This document shows, piece after piece, positions 1-11,419 of a stretch of 64,000 nucleotides of DNA (its first letter is position 1; each line of letters starts with the position of its first letter). The notes beneath the pieces were generated by a model. It was not told where the DNA came from, did not search any database, and worked only from the letters and a program-made list of their open reading frames with translations. The DNA comes from Inia geoffrensis (Eukaryota > Chordata > Mammalia > Artiodactyla > Iniidae). The position numbers and the translations under genes are program-made. The stretch spans positions 56,156,001 through 56,220,000 of the forward strand of contig CM070907.1 in NCBI GenBank assembly GCA_036417435.1, in the 5' to 3' direction.

Positions 1-935
1 GTTATTGAGAAATAATTGACATATAACACTGTGTAAGTTTAAGGTGTACAACATGTTGATTTGCTACATTCATATACATTCGTATCATTATCACTGTAGC
101 TTTAGCTAATACCCCCATTCACATCACGTAATTCTCTTTTGTGGTGACAACATTTAAGATCTACTCTTTTAGCAATTTTCAAGCGTACAATACAGTAACG
201 AAAATTACAATGATCTCTAGATTGTTATTCATCTTCTAATTGGAAGTTTGTACCCTTTGATTAACATCTCTTCAATTTTCCTACCCCCTAGCCTCTGGTA
301 GCCACTATTCTACTATTTCTTTAAGTTTGTCTTTTTTTAGACTCCCCACGTAAGTGATATCATGCAATATTTGCCTTTCTCTGACTTATTTCACTCAGCA
401 TAATGCCCTCAGGGTCCATTCAGGTTGCTGCAAATGGCAGAATTTCCTTCTCTCTCATGGCTGAATATTATTGCATTGTGTGTGTATGTATGAATGTATG
501 TATATGTGTGTGTATATATATATTTTTCACATCTTCTTTATCCATTCATAGACACTTGGGTTGTTTCCGTATCTTGGCTAATGTGAATAATGCTGCAACG
601 AACACTGTGTTGTAGGTATTTCTTCAATACCCTATTTTCACTTCCTTTGGATATATACCCAGAAGTGGAATTGTTGGATCATGTGACAGTTCTATTTTTA
701 GTTTTTTGAGGACCCTCCACACTGTTTTCCATAGGGGCTGCAACAATTTGCATTCCCACCAACAGTGCAACAAGGGTTCCCTTTTCTCTATATCCTTGCC
801 AACACTTGTTATCTCTTGTCTTTTTGAGGACAGCCACTCTAACAGGTGTGAAGTGATAACTCATTATGGTTTTGATTTGCATTTCCCTAATGACTGCTGA
901 TGCTGAGCACCTTTTCATGCACTGTTGACCATTTT
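1..935 (-). mobile_element. L1 LINE fragment, old, antisense
   Basis: The plus strand reads as the complement of the 3' part of L1. Typical antisense ORF2 phrases appear, such as 'cattcccaccaacagtgcaa' near 755 and 'tttgatttgcatttccctaa' near 872. An AT-rich 3' untranslated part lies toward position 1. Many stops interrupt all frames. It is a dead 5'-truncated copy of an older mammalian L1 subfamily. Confidence 0.85.
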
Positions 936-939
936 AACT

Positions 940-1255
940 TGTCCGCTCTTCTTACCAGCCTGTATGTTCTCTCTTGCCTACCTCTCCAGTCTCATAGCCG
1001 ACTACTTCCATCATCCTGCTAACGGTCCAGCAACACCAAACTGTTTTTAGTGTCCCGCACACACTCTTCGGGCCCTTGCCACCTGGCCTCCACTGTCAGT
1101 GGAGGCTCTGGCTGGAAAGCTTTCTTCTGTTGGCTTACTTCTAGTTAGGGCCACCTCTCAAAGAACCCTTTCTTTTTCTTCTTTGTAGTCCCAGAATTTG
1201 AGTGCTTGGCACATAATGGCTGCTTGATAAATTACTGAACTAAATTATATTTGTT
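940..1255 (+). mobile_element. L2 LINE fragment
   Basis: Diverged L2 3'-end text in sense orientation: 'ttgcctacctctccagtctc' near 974, then a run ending in 'gagtgcttggcacataatgg', which matches the L2 tail pattern (tgcctggcacatagtagg). It is much decayed; the boundaries are approximate. Confidence 0.55.
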
Positions 1256-1389
1256 ACATTCACATTCGCTGTTGAGAAGACAAGTTCAAAGAAAAATTCA
1301 AGGCTAATGGGATTACAGGTAATTTGTATTTATACTTTAATATTGCTCAAAATTTCTAATGATGTGCTGACTTTTAAAATTTACCTTTC

Positions 1390-2662
1390 AGAAAAATTTA
1401 AGAATAATCTGATCAAGAATAAAGCAGAGGAAGCAGTCTACCAGACTTGAAGACTCATCAAAAACCTAGAGTTATCAAGAGTATGTGGTATTGCAGAGGG
1501 ACAGACACATGGGATGATGGATCAGTACAGAGAACCCAGAAATAGGCCCACACAAATTGCCCAACTGCTTTATGACAAAGGTGCAAAAGCAATTCAGTGA
1601 AGGCAGCACAGCCTGGTCAACAAATGGTGTTGGAGCAATCAGGCATCCATTGCCAAGTACTACTACTACTACTAATGAATAAAATAAAATCTCAATCTAA
1701 GTTTCACATCTTACACAAAAATTAACTTAAAACAGATCATGGACTTAAATGAAAAATATAAAACCATAAAATATTTGGGAGGAAAAACACGGAGAAAATC
1801 TCTGCAACTGGGCTAGGCAAACAGTTCTTACATTTGACCAAAATAATACAACCCATAAAATGTAAAATTGGTAAAATGGACTTTATCCAAATCAAAACCT
1901 TTTGCTCTGGAAAGACCTTGTTAAGTGTATGAAAAGACAAGCTTCAGGCTGGGAGAAAATATTTGCAAACTACTACTGTTTGATGAGGACTGGTATCTTG
2001 AGCATACAGAAAACCCTCAAAACGCAACAGTAAAAAAAGCAAACAATCCAAATAGAAAATGGACTGAAGACTTGAAGAGAGACATTTGACCAAAGAGAAT
2101 ATACAGATGGCAAATATCATATGAAAAGATATTCAACATCATTGGCCACAGAAAAATGTAAATTAAAACCAATGGGTAAAACAGTTAAACAAATGAACTG
2201 TAGTACATCCATACTGGGGAACATTGCTCAGCAATAATAAAGAATGAACAAGTGATACATACAAGAACTTGGAGGAATCTCCAGAGAAATATGCTGGATG
2301 AAAAAAGCCAATCCCAAAAAGTTATGTATTGTATGAATCGATTTATATAACACTCTTGAAATAATAATAATATATTAAAACAGAGAAGAGATTAGTGATT
2401 ATCACAGGTTAAGGATGTCGTGGGTGTGGGATGGTAGAGGATGTGACCATAAAAGGGCAACATAAGGGATCACGTGCTGATGGAAATGTCCTATATCTTG
2501 ACTGTATCACTGTCAATATATTATCTCATTGTACTATAATTTTGCAAGAAGTTACCATTAGAAGAAACTGGGTAAAGGGTACATGGGTTATCTCTTCACT
2601 ATTTTTACAACTACATAGCTTCTACAATTACCCGAAAATAAAGTTAAATTTTAAAAAAAGCT
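1390..2662 (+). mobile_element. L1 LINE fragment, old, sense
   Basis: Sense-strand L1 ORF2 C-terminal and 3' UTR sequence with many mutations. Landmarks are 'acccagaaataggcccacac' near 1536, 'tggtcaacaaatggtgttgg' near 1615, and the 3' part with 'gttatgtattgtatgaatcg' near 2320. It ends in an A-rich tail near 2660. No open frame survives. Confidence 0.85.
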
Positions 2663-2810
2663 CAGGCTTTGGGACAAAGCTAGGTGATGTTGGGCAAGTT
2701 GCTTCCTTTTTCTTAGGGCTGAAATGATTAAATGAAGAGATGAATGGTCTAAGCATAGTGCTTGGCACAGGTAAATGCTCAACAGATGGCTATTAAAATG
2801 ATAATCAGTT
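2663..2810 (+). mobile_element. MIR SINE
   Basis: Sense MIR core and tail: 'tgttgggcaagttgcttcct' followed by 'gcatagtgcttggcacagg' and 'aaatgctcaacag'. It abuts the L1 tail directly. Confidence 0.7.
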
Positions 2811-3103
2811 AGAAATAGTACTTCTACTCTGAGAAGTCAGAAAAAGATAAGGAACCATGCGGATACAGGTAAATATGGAAATTTGGTCACAATATGTGCT
2901 GCCAGCTACTCTCTAATAGCTTCAATCTTCTTTGTGAAGAAGGTGGCAATGCCATCCGCTAAGACTGAAGGGATGGATTAACCTTTACTCCCAGAATCTA
3001 ATCCAGTGCCTGGGACACATATATTTAATAAATGAGCTTATTTAACAAAGTTTCCTTAATTCCATTGTTCTTTAGAATCAACACACAACTTTCTCCAAAT
3101 TAG

Positions 3104-3119
3104 CCACTAGGGGGCAGTG
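3104..3119 (+). promoter_or_regulatory. CTCF-type binding motif in GAB2 intron 1
   Basis: The 16 bases ccactagggggcagtg match the core of the vertebrate CTCF consensus (CCASYAGRKGGCRSY) at every specified position. The site is about 3 kb inside intron 1 from the GAB2 promoter. The motif is seen directly; binding is inferred. Confidence 0.6.
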
Positions 3120-3436
3120 CTGCTGCCAATCTTTTCCCCTAAATTTTTTAACTCAGTGAAAATAATAGAAAATTACAGGGCAGTGTGTGTCATAAAGTAT
3201 TTTTTTCCTCAAGAAGATCTGATTTCAGCTTTATATACATGTATACATGTGTGTTCACACCTGTGCACATGCACGCATGCACACATATATACATGCACAT
3301 TGCAGCATGATGGGAGGGCTGTTCCTTCTGCCAGCCTCCCACTGCAATCATACAGTGATGCCCCAGAGGCAACACTCACCATTTTCCAGAGGTCATTTTT
3401 TTGGAATTCCTCCAGGGCACACAGCAAATACTGAAT

Positions 3437-3467
3437 AGAGACATTTGACCAAAGAGAATATACAGAT
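3437..3467 (+). repeat. Isolated 31-bp exact copy of L1 sequence at 2078-2108
   Basis: These 31 bases, starting agagacatttgacc and ending atatacagat, are identical to 2078-2108 inside the sense L1 relic about 1.36 kb away. The sequence on both sides of the second copy is unrelated to L1. Confidence 0.75.
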
Positions 3468-5520
3468 TTACACTTTCTTATAATTAATAAATTAGAAAAG
3501 ACGTTGATGAAGAAATCCCCAAAGCTAATCCTGGTAACATTTGCCATAGCTTCTTTATTTATTTATTTTTACTCCTACACCTACCTCATCCCCAAATTAT
3601 TGATAAAAAAGAAGTAGGTTTTAAAAATTTTTTTAAATAGTTGCAATAGATTTCATAAACTTCTTTTCCCCTTGTTTCAGATTCTTGATACATTCTTATA
3701 ATGAAGATTTATCAATCTATAATACCACATGGCTGTTATATATACCAGAATAAGCAGCAATTTGGGGGTGTGTGTTTAGCAATGGGGCTAGGAAATTTCC
3801 TAGTTTGGTTCTAGTGAACTTGGGCCTCTAACGAACAGAGGGGGCTGACAGAGGTTCTAACTTAAAAGAGAAATTCTCAAAACCCTCAAAGAAAAGAAGA
3901 CGTATGGGAAGACTGTTCCCCAAGAGTTTAGGGTTACACAAACCAGCTCAGTTTCAACTAGGGGAAGTGAACTTCCACAGTAGGGGAGACTTCCATTCAT
4001 ACCAATGGAACACATCACACCCTAGTCTAAGAAAAGCTGTTACTAGTTTGGTCTTATGGGCTGGAGCTGCGAGGGAGATGGGAAAAGGCTGAGGTCATCT
4101 TATGACTATAGGCTGTCAAGTACTTCAAATGAGAGAAAAAGGTGGTTGACCCCAAAGCCTCTGAACCCGGTTATTTTGAGCTAAAGTTGCTTGGGAACAA
4201 AAATACCCAAGAAATGGATCATAAACAGGGTGATAGAGTTGAAGTAGTCATCTGTCAATGTAGATACAGTGTCAACTTGTTTGCAAACTGTTTCAAAACG
4301 AAGTTTCAAGGTTGTTTAGGGTAGTGTTCTAACTTGACAATTAACAGTCACAGTTTTACTGGATACTGTATTCCAGTAGGTGGTATGGAATGGTATTACA
4401 CTTTTATTGATAGTCCTCAGAAGCTCTTTGGGGCCAAAGATTTTTGCTTTTGCTTTATAGTTGTAAAAACATTAATAGCATTAGTAACATTAATAGTTTT
4501 ATATTAACCTAATATAAAAATTCACCTTTCCTAATGAACTGATATGGCCCTCAAGAGGAGAAAAATCTTCTTTCTTAACAATTATAGTTCTTTGGCTACA
4601 TGAACGTCTCTGAAAATGAGCTTTAAAACTGAGATGAACACTTCATTGTATCATCCCTACTATATTTAAAATCTATGTCCACTTTAAAAAGTCATGTGCT
4701 AAATCCTGAGGTTCCCCCCACCCCCCAGCAAATGATCTAAATAAGAGCCTGACTTCATTTACATACACACTCACTTGCACTCCCAACCACACTTCCTTTG
4801 AAAAACAGAATGTCACTTCCTCAATCCAGAAGCCAGAAGTCCCTTGGTTCTGATCTGGGGAGCCAAGACAGGAAACTGGTAAGCTTTTGCCTCTCCCCCC
4901 CATGGACAGCCACTGGTGCAGCTGACAGAGGGCAGGGTCTAATTCAGAGCTCCCTTGATGCACTGCAGCTGGAAGGCAACAGCTCACTTCCATGCTGTGG
5001 GAATGATCCCAGAGAGTCCAGCACCGAGAGTCAGTTTAACAAGAGCATTTCATAGGAAGGGAAGAGGAGAGGATGGGAGACCGGGACATCTTTTAGCGAT
5101 CTTAATTCCATTTCCAAACTCAGTCGAATAGCCCAGGACTGATTTCAGCCAATTCTCAGAAACTGGCACCATCTTGTACTTTGACCCCACCAAGCAAGGC
5201 ATCTTCTGGTGGAGGGGGGAAAAAAAAAGCCAGACCTCTTCACCGCTCACACCAGGCTGTACGACCTTCCCCAGGATGTTGCCAGCTTCTCACTTAGAAG
5301 GGAGAGGCTGTCCCAGCAATTTCAGTAAACACTGTCGGTTAGCACCACCTGGCAACTGAGAACCTTGATCTCTCCCGACCCCAGACCCCAAGGACTGCAC
5401 AACACAAAACACGGACCAGTTGTAGCAGACCAAACTGCAGTGTCACCATCGGCGGGGTGGGGTGGGGGGATGCATGTGAGAGGCACACGGAATAAAGGGG
5501 AAAGAAGGGGGACAAACAAA

Positions 5521-5527
5521 TGAGTCA
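5521..5527 (+). promoter_or_regulatory. AP-1 (TRE) consensus site at the edge of the GAB2 CpG island
   Basis: A perfect TGAGTCA heptamer lies about 100 bp outside the CpG-rich zone, on the intron side of GAB2 exon 1. Such a short motif has limited weight alone, but the position near an active-type promoter makes it plausible. Confidence 0.35.
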
Positions 5528-5619
5528 CTTATATACAAGGACTGCACATGCTGCTGACGCTGCCCATGATGCAGAGGCTGTGGACTGGAAGGAAGCAGGC
5601 GGCCACCGGGAGGGGCGGT

Positions 5620-6660
5620 CAGAGAAAGGGAAGGGGGAAAGGGTGTGAGGCGCCTCGCCCTTTGTGGGGGGCGGGCTGCGCGGCCCCACAGCCTACGCCC
5701 CCCTTTACCCCCAGCCCCGCAGGCTGGAGCCGCTCGGCATTAGTATGGTCCCCCAGCCCTGGGAATCAACTTTCGGTCTCCAAAAACAATCTAATACAAA
5801 CTTCAATACTGGATTTAGTTTTACAGGGGGGCTGGCTAGAGAGGCGCCGCCGCCGCGCCCGCCCCGCGGAGAACAAGCCGCGGCCTCAACCTGGTCGCCC
5901 GCCCGCCCCGCCCCTCGCAGCGCACCTGTGACAGGTGTGCAGGAGCCTCACACAGCCCCGAGCCGCGGGACCCGCCGGCAGCTCCTCGCAACCCCCCACT
6001 CCCCGGGGCCCGCCCTCCCCGTCGACGCCGTCCCTCCCGGAGCCCCCAGCCCCTCGGCCCCCCGCTCACGCCCTCGGCGGCCGCACCCGCTCCCGCCCGC
6101 ACTCACATAGCGCCTCAACTTCTTCTCGGGGGGCGATTTCCTCAGCCAGCCGGTGCACACTACGTCGCCGCCGCCGCTCATGCTGTCGGCCGCCTGGAGC
6201 CCGCCGCGGGGTCGGCGGACAAGGGCGCGGGCGCGGGCCGCTGGGTCAGCCGGCTGGCGGTGCGCTGCTCGCGGGGGAGGGAGGGGCCGGGGCGGCCGGT
6301 GGCCGCGGGGCGAGGACTAGGCGGCGCGGCCCGGCTGCCTCGCGCGCGTCCGCTCTCCCCGCGCGCACCCGCGCGCTCTCCCAGTCCGGCCGCGGTGGGG
6401 GCGCCCCGGCAGGAAGGGCGGCGCGCGCTCGCCACGCCCACAGCCCGCCGCGCCCCCGGGCGGGCCGCGTTCAAAGACGCAAACAGAGCCTCGCGCCTGT
6501 GGACCCCAGAGGACCGAGGTTCGCAAGGACGCCTGCGGCCGGCCGCGCCCCCAGGGTCTGGCTTTTTTCCGAAGCCTCAAGCAGTTAGCGGGGCAGGCGG
6601 CCGCGCCCCTGGTGGGGGTGGGGTGATGGAAAGGGACTGCGCGGCCTCGAGCGTGAATCG
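5620..6660. promoter_or_regulatory. CpG island, GAB2 promoter and 5' UTR
   Basis: About 1 kb that is extremely G+C- and CpG-rich, in contrast to the AT-rich surroundings, and centred on the GAB2 start codon. GC-box-like motifs appear near 5668 (ggggcggg), 5905 (ccccgcccc) and 6436 (ccacgccc). I see no TATA box upstream of the ATG, so a dispersed TATA-less start is likely. The 5' UTR should occupy part of 6182 to about 6500, transcribed leftward. The long overlapping frames in this zone on both strands come from its stop-poor composition and are not genes, apart from GAB2 exon 1. Confidence 0.85.
6107..6181 (-). CDS. GAB2: GAB2 coding exon 1 (start of PH domain)
   Basis: GAB2 is a scaffold adaptor of the Gab/DOS family that is tyrosine-phosphorylated downstream of cytokine, antigen and growth-factor receptors and recruits SHP2 and PI3K p85. 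Its N-terminal PH domain binds phosphoinositides at the plasma membrane. This exon encodes 25 residues beginning [20 protein letters not shown] and ending KLRRY, matching mammalian GAB2 as I know it. The frame ends exactly at a consensus donor (TAT then GTGAGT, plus-strand ACTCAC at 6101-6106), in phase 0. The ATG at 6181-6179 has A at -3. The next PH-domain residues lie in exon 2, outside the window. The exon sits in the centre of a CpG island, and NARS2 begins its 3' end 18 kb upstream, as in human. Confidence 0.95.
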
Positions 6661-6859
6661 ATTTTTCACAGGGGTCGTCAGGAAGGGACCCGAGGGCTGA
6701 TCCCGTTTCCTATCCATTCCCTGAGTTTCAGGTTTCTGTGGGTCAGGTTCTGGCTGAAATTAGTAATCCGCTTCCCAGCAAGAGTTGCAAGTCTCTCGCT
6801 CCCTTGGTGGGAGACGGAAAGAAGAAAACAGGCTACTTACATGCTGGGCGCTTTTCCAT

Positions 6860-6990
6860 TCCTTGCTTACATGATTGTCGTCACAAATCTCCAAATTGGG
6901 TGGGCAGTATTATTCCCATTTTACAGATAGCCTAAGGTCCCAAAGCCTTTGCAATGCAGTCAAGTTTCTAATTCTGGGCGGTGGATCGGG
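6860..6990 (-). mobile_element. MIR SINE fragment
   Basis: Reads 'cagtattattcccattttac' followed by 'agatagcctaaggtcccaaa', the antisense MIR core. Decayed, with approximate edges. Confidence 0.5.
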
Positions 6991-7204
6991 GTTGGGGGAG
7001 GTCCTGCTCATCTGCTATTTAAAGTGGGAGAATTGCTTTAATGGCTGCATTAAAGCAATTTAAGGTCCTCTTATTACCAGAAAATAAAGTCCAGCTGGCT
7101 CCCACACTGCCTCTGGGAAAAACAATTCAGTAGAAGAAAATTCTTAACGATTTGCAGAATCAAGGAAACGAAAATGAGTCAATGTACTATTTCATAGTTA
7201 ATTG

Positions 7205-7420
7205 GAAGGCAAGGTGGTGTAGAGCAAGAAATTGGGGTCAAAATTCCTCAGAGCTCCAACTTACTGACACAGGTTATGAGAACTCTCTCGGGCTCACATG
7301 ATAGAGATGCCTCTCTTACTGTGTTGTGGTGAGACTTAACTGAGATAAAGCATGCGGAAGCACACACCTGACAAATTGAGCAGTGCGGTGGCCATGGTAG
7401 ACAGAAGGGGAAAAAACGCC
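7205..7420 (+). mobile_element. MIR SINE fragment
   Basis: Sense MIR pattern from 'aaggtggtgtagagcaagaa' through 'tgttgtggtgagacttaact' and 'gagataaagcatgcggaagc'. Strongly diverged. Confidence 0.55.
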
Positions 7421-8300
7421 AGAAACCTTTGGTAAGGGCTCTTTTCAACTCACAAAGTACTTTTACAAGCAGCATTAAAAGGGAGGTCCTCTCCCCAGCT
7501 TCTTTGAAAAGTGGATAGTAACCCATTATATCAATAGGGAACCGCCGCGGTCAGATGAGTAGCACCAGCATCTCACATTCCGCGTACAACTTTAAGGCTG
7601 TTTTGTTCATTTCCCTGTCTCTGTGCAGCAAAGCTAGTTGTTTCAAACAGTTGGACATCCTTCTCATTTTACAGATCTTCACTGGGTTGGGGAAAGCTCA
7701 ACCACTTCAATCAGTTTGTAAAACTAATTCTTTACTATATGCATAGATCTTCTAAGCCCCCGGCAGGGTTTAGAGATCAGCAACCCTGGATCCAATATTT
7801 CACCAACTTTCTTCACTATCCGGTGTGCTACTGGATTGCATGTAAAACCAGAACAGTCAGGCTATAGCTGGAACCACAGCCTCTTAGCCTTCCAACTGAG
7901 GGATCCTTAAAGCCTCATATAAGGGCCACCACCAGAATTATGGCCATTTTAATCTCTGGCTTTAAGTACCTTAAAACCCGTGAGACAAATATCAAAATAT
8001 TCAAAGCCTGCCAAATCAATCAGGAGGCGGTGACTCCGGACCAAAATAAAGCAATCATCTGACTTCATTCACTTCTGAGTCATGGTGCCAAGTCTCAGGG
8101 ATTGCAGAGTCTGAGAAATCTGCACGGCTTGTTTGCAGCTGAGGTTTGTGATACAAGTCAGGCATACATGGGCCCTATCTTTCCCTAGAAGAGTAGTCTT
8201 CTATTACGTATCTTTTAATAGTTATAAGATTCAAGACAGACTGGGAGACCGGTCGTTCAGCAATGGTTAGTTGGGAGTTGGGCTGCACTCGGCCAGAAAC

Positions 8301-8596
8301 TTTTTTTTTTTTTTTTAATGAATAGTTTATTTTTGGCTGCGTTGGGTCTTCGTTGCTGCGTGCGGGCTTTCTGTAGTTGCGGCGCGCAGGGGCTACTCTT
8401 CGTTGTGGTGCTCAGGCTTCTAATTGCGGTGGCTTCTCTTATTGTGGAGCATGGGCTCTAGGTGCGCGGGCTTCACTAGTTGTGGCTCACGAGCTTAGTT
8501 GCTCCGCGGCATGTGGGATCTTCCCAGACCAGGGCTCGAACCTGTGTCCCCCGCAGTAGCAGGAAGACTCCCAACCACTCTGCCACTAGGGAAGTC
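8301..8596 (-). mobile_element. CHR-family tRNA-derived SINE, full length
   Basis: Minus-strand CHR SINE: the T-tract (its poly(A)) is at 8301-8316 and the tRNA-related head ('cactagggaagtcc') ends at 8596. A 17-bp target-site duplication, ctcggccagaaactttt, is visible at 8288-8304 and 8597-8613. Confidence 0.93.
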
Positions 8597-9179
8597 CTCG
8601 GCCAGAAACTTTTGAGGGTCTTATTTTGTTTAGCAAAAGACGCCCACCCCCACCGATATTATTTACAATTTCATGTGGAAACATATTTGATGTTTTGAGG
8701 CCAATGACAGGAGGGGCCTTGAAATACAATAGACTATCAACTTCAGACATCTTCTCTGAACATAGCCTTCCTTCCCCAACGTTTAGAGGAAGGGGCTCTT
8801 CTTGCTGGTCTACCCCCCAACCCCCAACCTTTTTTATTACTCAGTTGCCAGCACCCAGCTCAGGCTGCTCTTCGGTGGAGGGACTGCTGCTGAGGTCCCG
8901 GGCTGCAGCCCGGTGTGGCTCAGTCTTCTGAGCCTGAGGTATGTGCCAGGCCTGGAAACAGCCTTCGGATAGAACGTTCCTGTCTGGGCTTCTGGGCCTT
9001 TACTAAGTCCTCTCCACTCTCTGCTGGTTTTTTGTTTTGTTTTTTAATGCTCCTTGGTTTTCACTGGAGAGAAACGGAAAACGAATTATTTGAATGGTTT
9101 ATTTACATGAAGATCGGCGCCATCTATCGGAACCAGTTGGGATGACAGCCCCCCCTCCCCTGGACATGCATCACTAGTC

Positions 9180-9300
9180 TATAATTCAGGCAATTTTGAT
9201 TAAAGACCACCGGTATTTCCTGGGGGAATTAATGACCGGCTGCAAGGAGAGCTTTGGGCCATTAATTCTATATTCTCATTAAATCCCCAGGAAATGACCC
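9180..9300. promoter_or_regulatory. Candidate conserved noncoding element with nested inverted repeats
   Basis: A non-repeat block rich in ATTA/TAAT homeodomain-type cores. The arm at 9215-9234 (atttcctgggggaattaatg) pairs imperfectly with 9277-9295 (cattaaatccccaggaaat). In addition gaattaatg (9226-9234) is the perfect complement of cattaattc (9260-9268). The compositional style resembles deeply conserved enhancers or ancient palindromic repeats, but conservation cannot be tested here. Confidence 0.4.
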
Positions 9301-10075
9301 ATCTTATGAGGAGGGTTTCTCTGGAGGAGGGTTGCAGAGATTAGAGAAATGCACACCTGGGAGGAAAGCATGGGCACCACGCTTTGCTCCCCCCCTCCCC
9401 CCGCCCCCGCCACAAAGCATGAGTTCTAAAGGGTGCACTGTGGCTTTGAGTGTCGTCAGCGACAGCCTGCATCCGTGCCTGTCTGGGAGTTGAGGGTTTG
9501 TGGCCAGTGGCAGGTGCATAGCTGGTGGCACGCTCCCAGAAGCGAGTTGGAAGGGCTGGAAGGAGAGCTGTCCTCAATTGCACACCAGGCCGGTGATTAA
9601 TACCGCCCACGCTAAGCCTGACGTCAGGGATCGGACTGGGGATGAGGAGGGATGTTTGTGTCCTAGCCCTTCTGCCTTTTCTCCCTTTCAATTTAGTTGG
9701 CAGGTTGATTTCAGAGCTGAGTGCTGCCGGCCAAGGTCAGTATGACCAGCTGGGCCCCCTCAGCTGGTGACTTGCAGGACACTTGTCTCTCAGGCATGTT
9801 GAGGTGGGAGCCTCTTTAATCCCTGGGTGCTTTGAGCCCACTTGGTTCCTTCAATCAAATTACTCCCACCTACTCAAATCAACTTTTGGCATCTGGCTGG
9901 GACTAAGATCTGGAAGTGGGCTTGGGGTGTGGTTGAAGACTGAACTGGGTTTCCTCCCTGTCTGCGGCTAACAGTCTGAGAGTTGCTTGACATTACACCC
10001 AGTGGGAGACATTTTGGAAATAAGCTTTCTAAAAGTAAATTTTTAAGTCATTCCCCAGTTTCTCCTTTGTAAAGA

Positions 10076-10200
10076 ATAAGAACCTGTGCTAATTGCTTTG
10101 GGGCAATTAGTTAGGCTCCTGGGACATTTCTGCTGACAAGGTGGTGATATCAGTGTACCCACAGATCATGCTGCAAAATCAATTAGCATATTCTTGGAAG
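10076..10200. promoter_or_regulatory. Candidate conserved noncoding element with paired homeodomain-type sites
   Basis: Contains a perfect 8-bp inverted repeat, ctaattgc (10089-10096) and gcaattag (10103-10110), spaced by 6 bp, plus a further caattagcat at 10180-10189. No repeat family is recognised. It may be an enhancer of GAB2 or NARS2; this is inference from motif density only. Confidence 0.35.
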
Positions 10201-10394
10201 AACAAAGACTGTCAAGGTCCCTGGGAAAGTGCCTTAGTACTCCAAACCCTACTTTGCATGATCACCCCTTACTTCCTTCAGAGAGTACTCCTACCTTGAA
10301 TTACGTCTTGAACGTATGTCAAGACCCCTTTCCCTAAAATTCACTGTCTCCAATCCCCAACACAGTTGTTCATTCTTAGATTCACACTGCACCT

Positions 10395-10562
10395 ATATAA
10401 ACTGGGTTATCACACTGTACTGCAAATATTTGTTTCCTTGTCAAGGAACTGTGAGTTCCTTGAGGACAGGACTGCATCTTCCTCATTTTTGTATCCCTTG
10501 AACCTCCAAGCATGGTGCCAGGCACAAAACAGATGCTCAGTAAATGTTTGCGAATGAAGGAA
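10395..10562 (+). mobile_element. L2 LINE 3' end
   Basis: Sense L2 tail is clear: 'gtgagttccttgaggacagg' then 'catggtgccaggcacaaaac' and 'ctcagtaaatgtttgcgaat'. Confidence 0.85.
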
Positions 10563-11419
10563 CTAACCCTTAAAGGATGACAAGTGGGAGCTATGGACCC
10601 CTGGGGCATCTACAACTCTTTGATCATCCACACCAGATAACAGTATCTGTGAAGGTACCTATAAGCAGCTGAAGTGTTTAAACCGCAGGGACTGGCCTGA
10701 TGGGAAGGGCTGAACAGCTGGAGGTAATTCTATGAAGTTTCGCTTGTTAACCCTTAGTTTCCAAATCATACAGGTTCCCCAGATAACCTCCTGTCTGGGA
10801 CTAAGAATTAATATCATTTGCGGTTCATCTGATATCTGGCTTCGTTTTGATAATCCTACCAGGCTCTATCACTTAACCCCTTGTACCAACACTAGCAAGG
10901 CTGGAGGAATCATGTTCCCGAACTCAAAGTGGGTTTCATACAACAGCTGACCAGAAATGCCCTTTCTTCTGCACCAAATGCATGCATAGTTGCTGTGCAG
11001 GTTCGCTAGTCTTTGTTTTGCTGGGGATCCAAAGGCCACAGGTGGTTATCTCACCTAACTCTCTTAATTTTAACCAGTTATCCAAGACGAGTGTTGGACC
11101 TATACAGCCAATGATGTGTTGGTAAAAGTTTAAAACCCAGCTCTCTGGAGGTGGTAGTAGTCTTGATTGGTAGTATGTGACAATTTTTGTGGGGCAAATA
11201 CTAAACCCCCCACAATTCTTCCCCCTAAACAATTTCAAGCTGTCAACTTCATGTCTCTGAATGCAGAGTTAAGAGATGCACAGTAATACACCTTTAGTAT
11301 TTCCATCAAAAAGATACAATAGACCTAACGCCAAGAGCAAAGATAATAGTAAAATGTATTAAAATAATTAGTAACTGATGAGTCTTGTTTATTCCCTTTG
11401 TTTTTATATAACTTAATTG

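Larger units (their letters stand above)
1..6106 (-). other. GAB2: GAB2 intron 1 (5' part; continues off the window's left edge)
   Basis: Everything below the exon 1 donor at 6106 is intron 1 of GAB2, transcribed right to left. It holds an antisense L1 relic, an L2 piece, a sense L1 relic, a MIR, a CTCF-type motif near 3.1 kb, an AP-1 site at 5521 and the left shoulder of the CpG island. Between about 3.5 and 5.5 kb I see mostly unique sequence with no exon-like reading frame. GAB2 exon 2, which continues the PH domain, is not in the window; intron 1 is very long in human, so this is expected. Confidence 0.85.

Noticed and set aside
5548..6700. Many long open frames on both strands around the CpG island (up to 217 codons)
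   Set aside because: They come from stop-poor GC-rich sequence. Only the 25-codon GAB2 exon 1 has a known protein match and a donor site.
9304..9745. Frames of 75-116 codons on both strands
   Set aside because: Low-complexity, GC-rich non-repeat sequence with no conserved-protein character. It may be part of a regulatory region, but there is no coding evidence.
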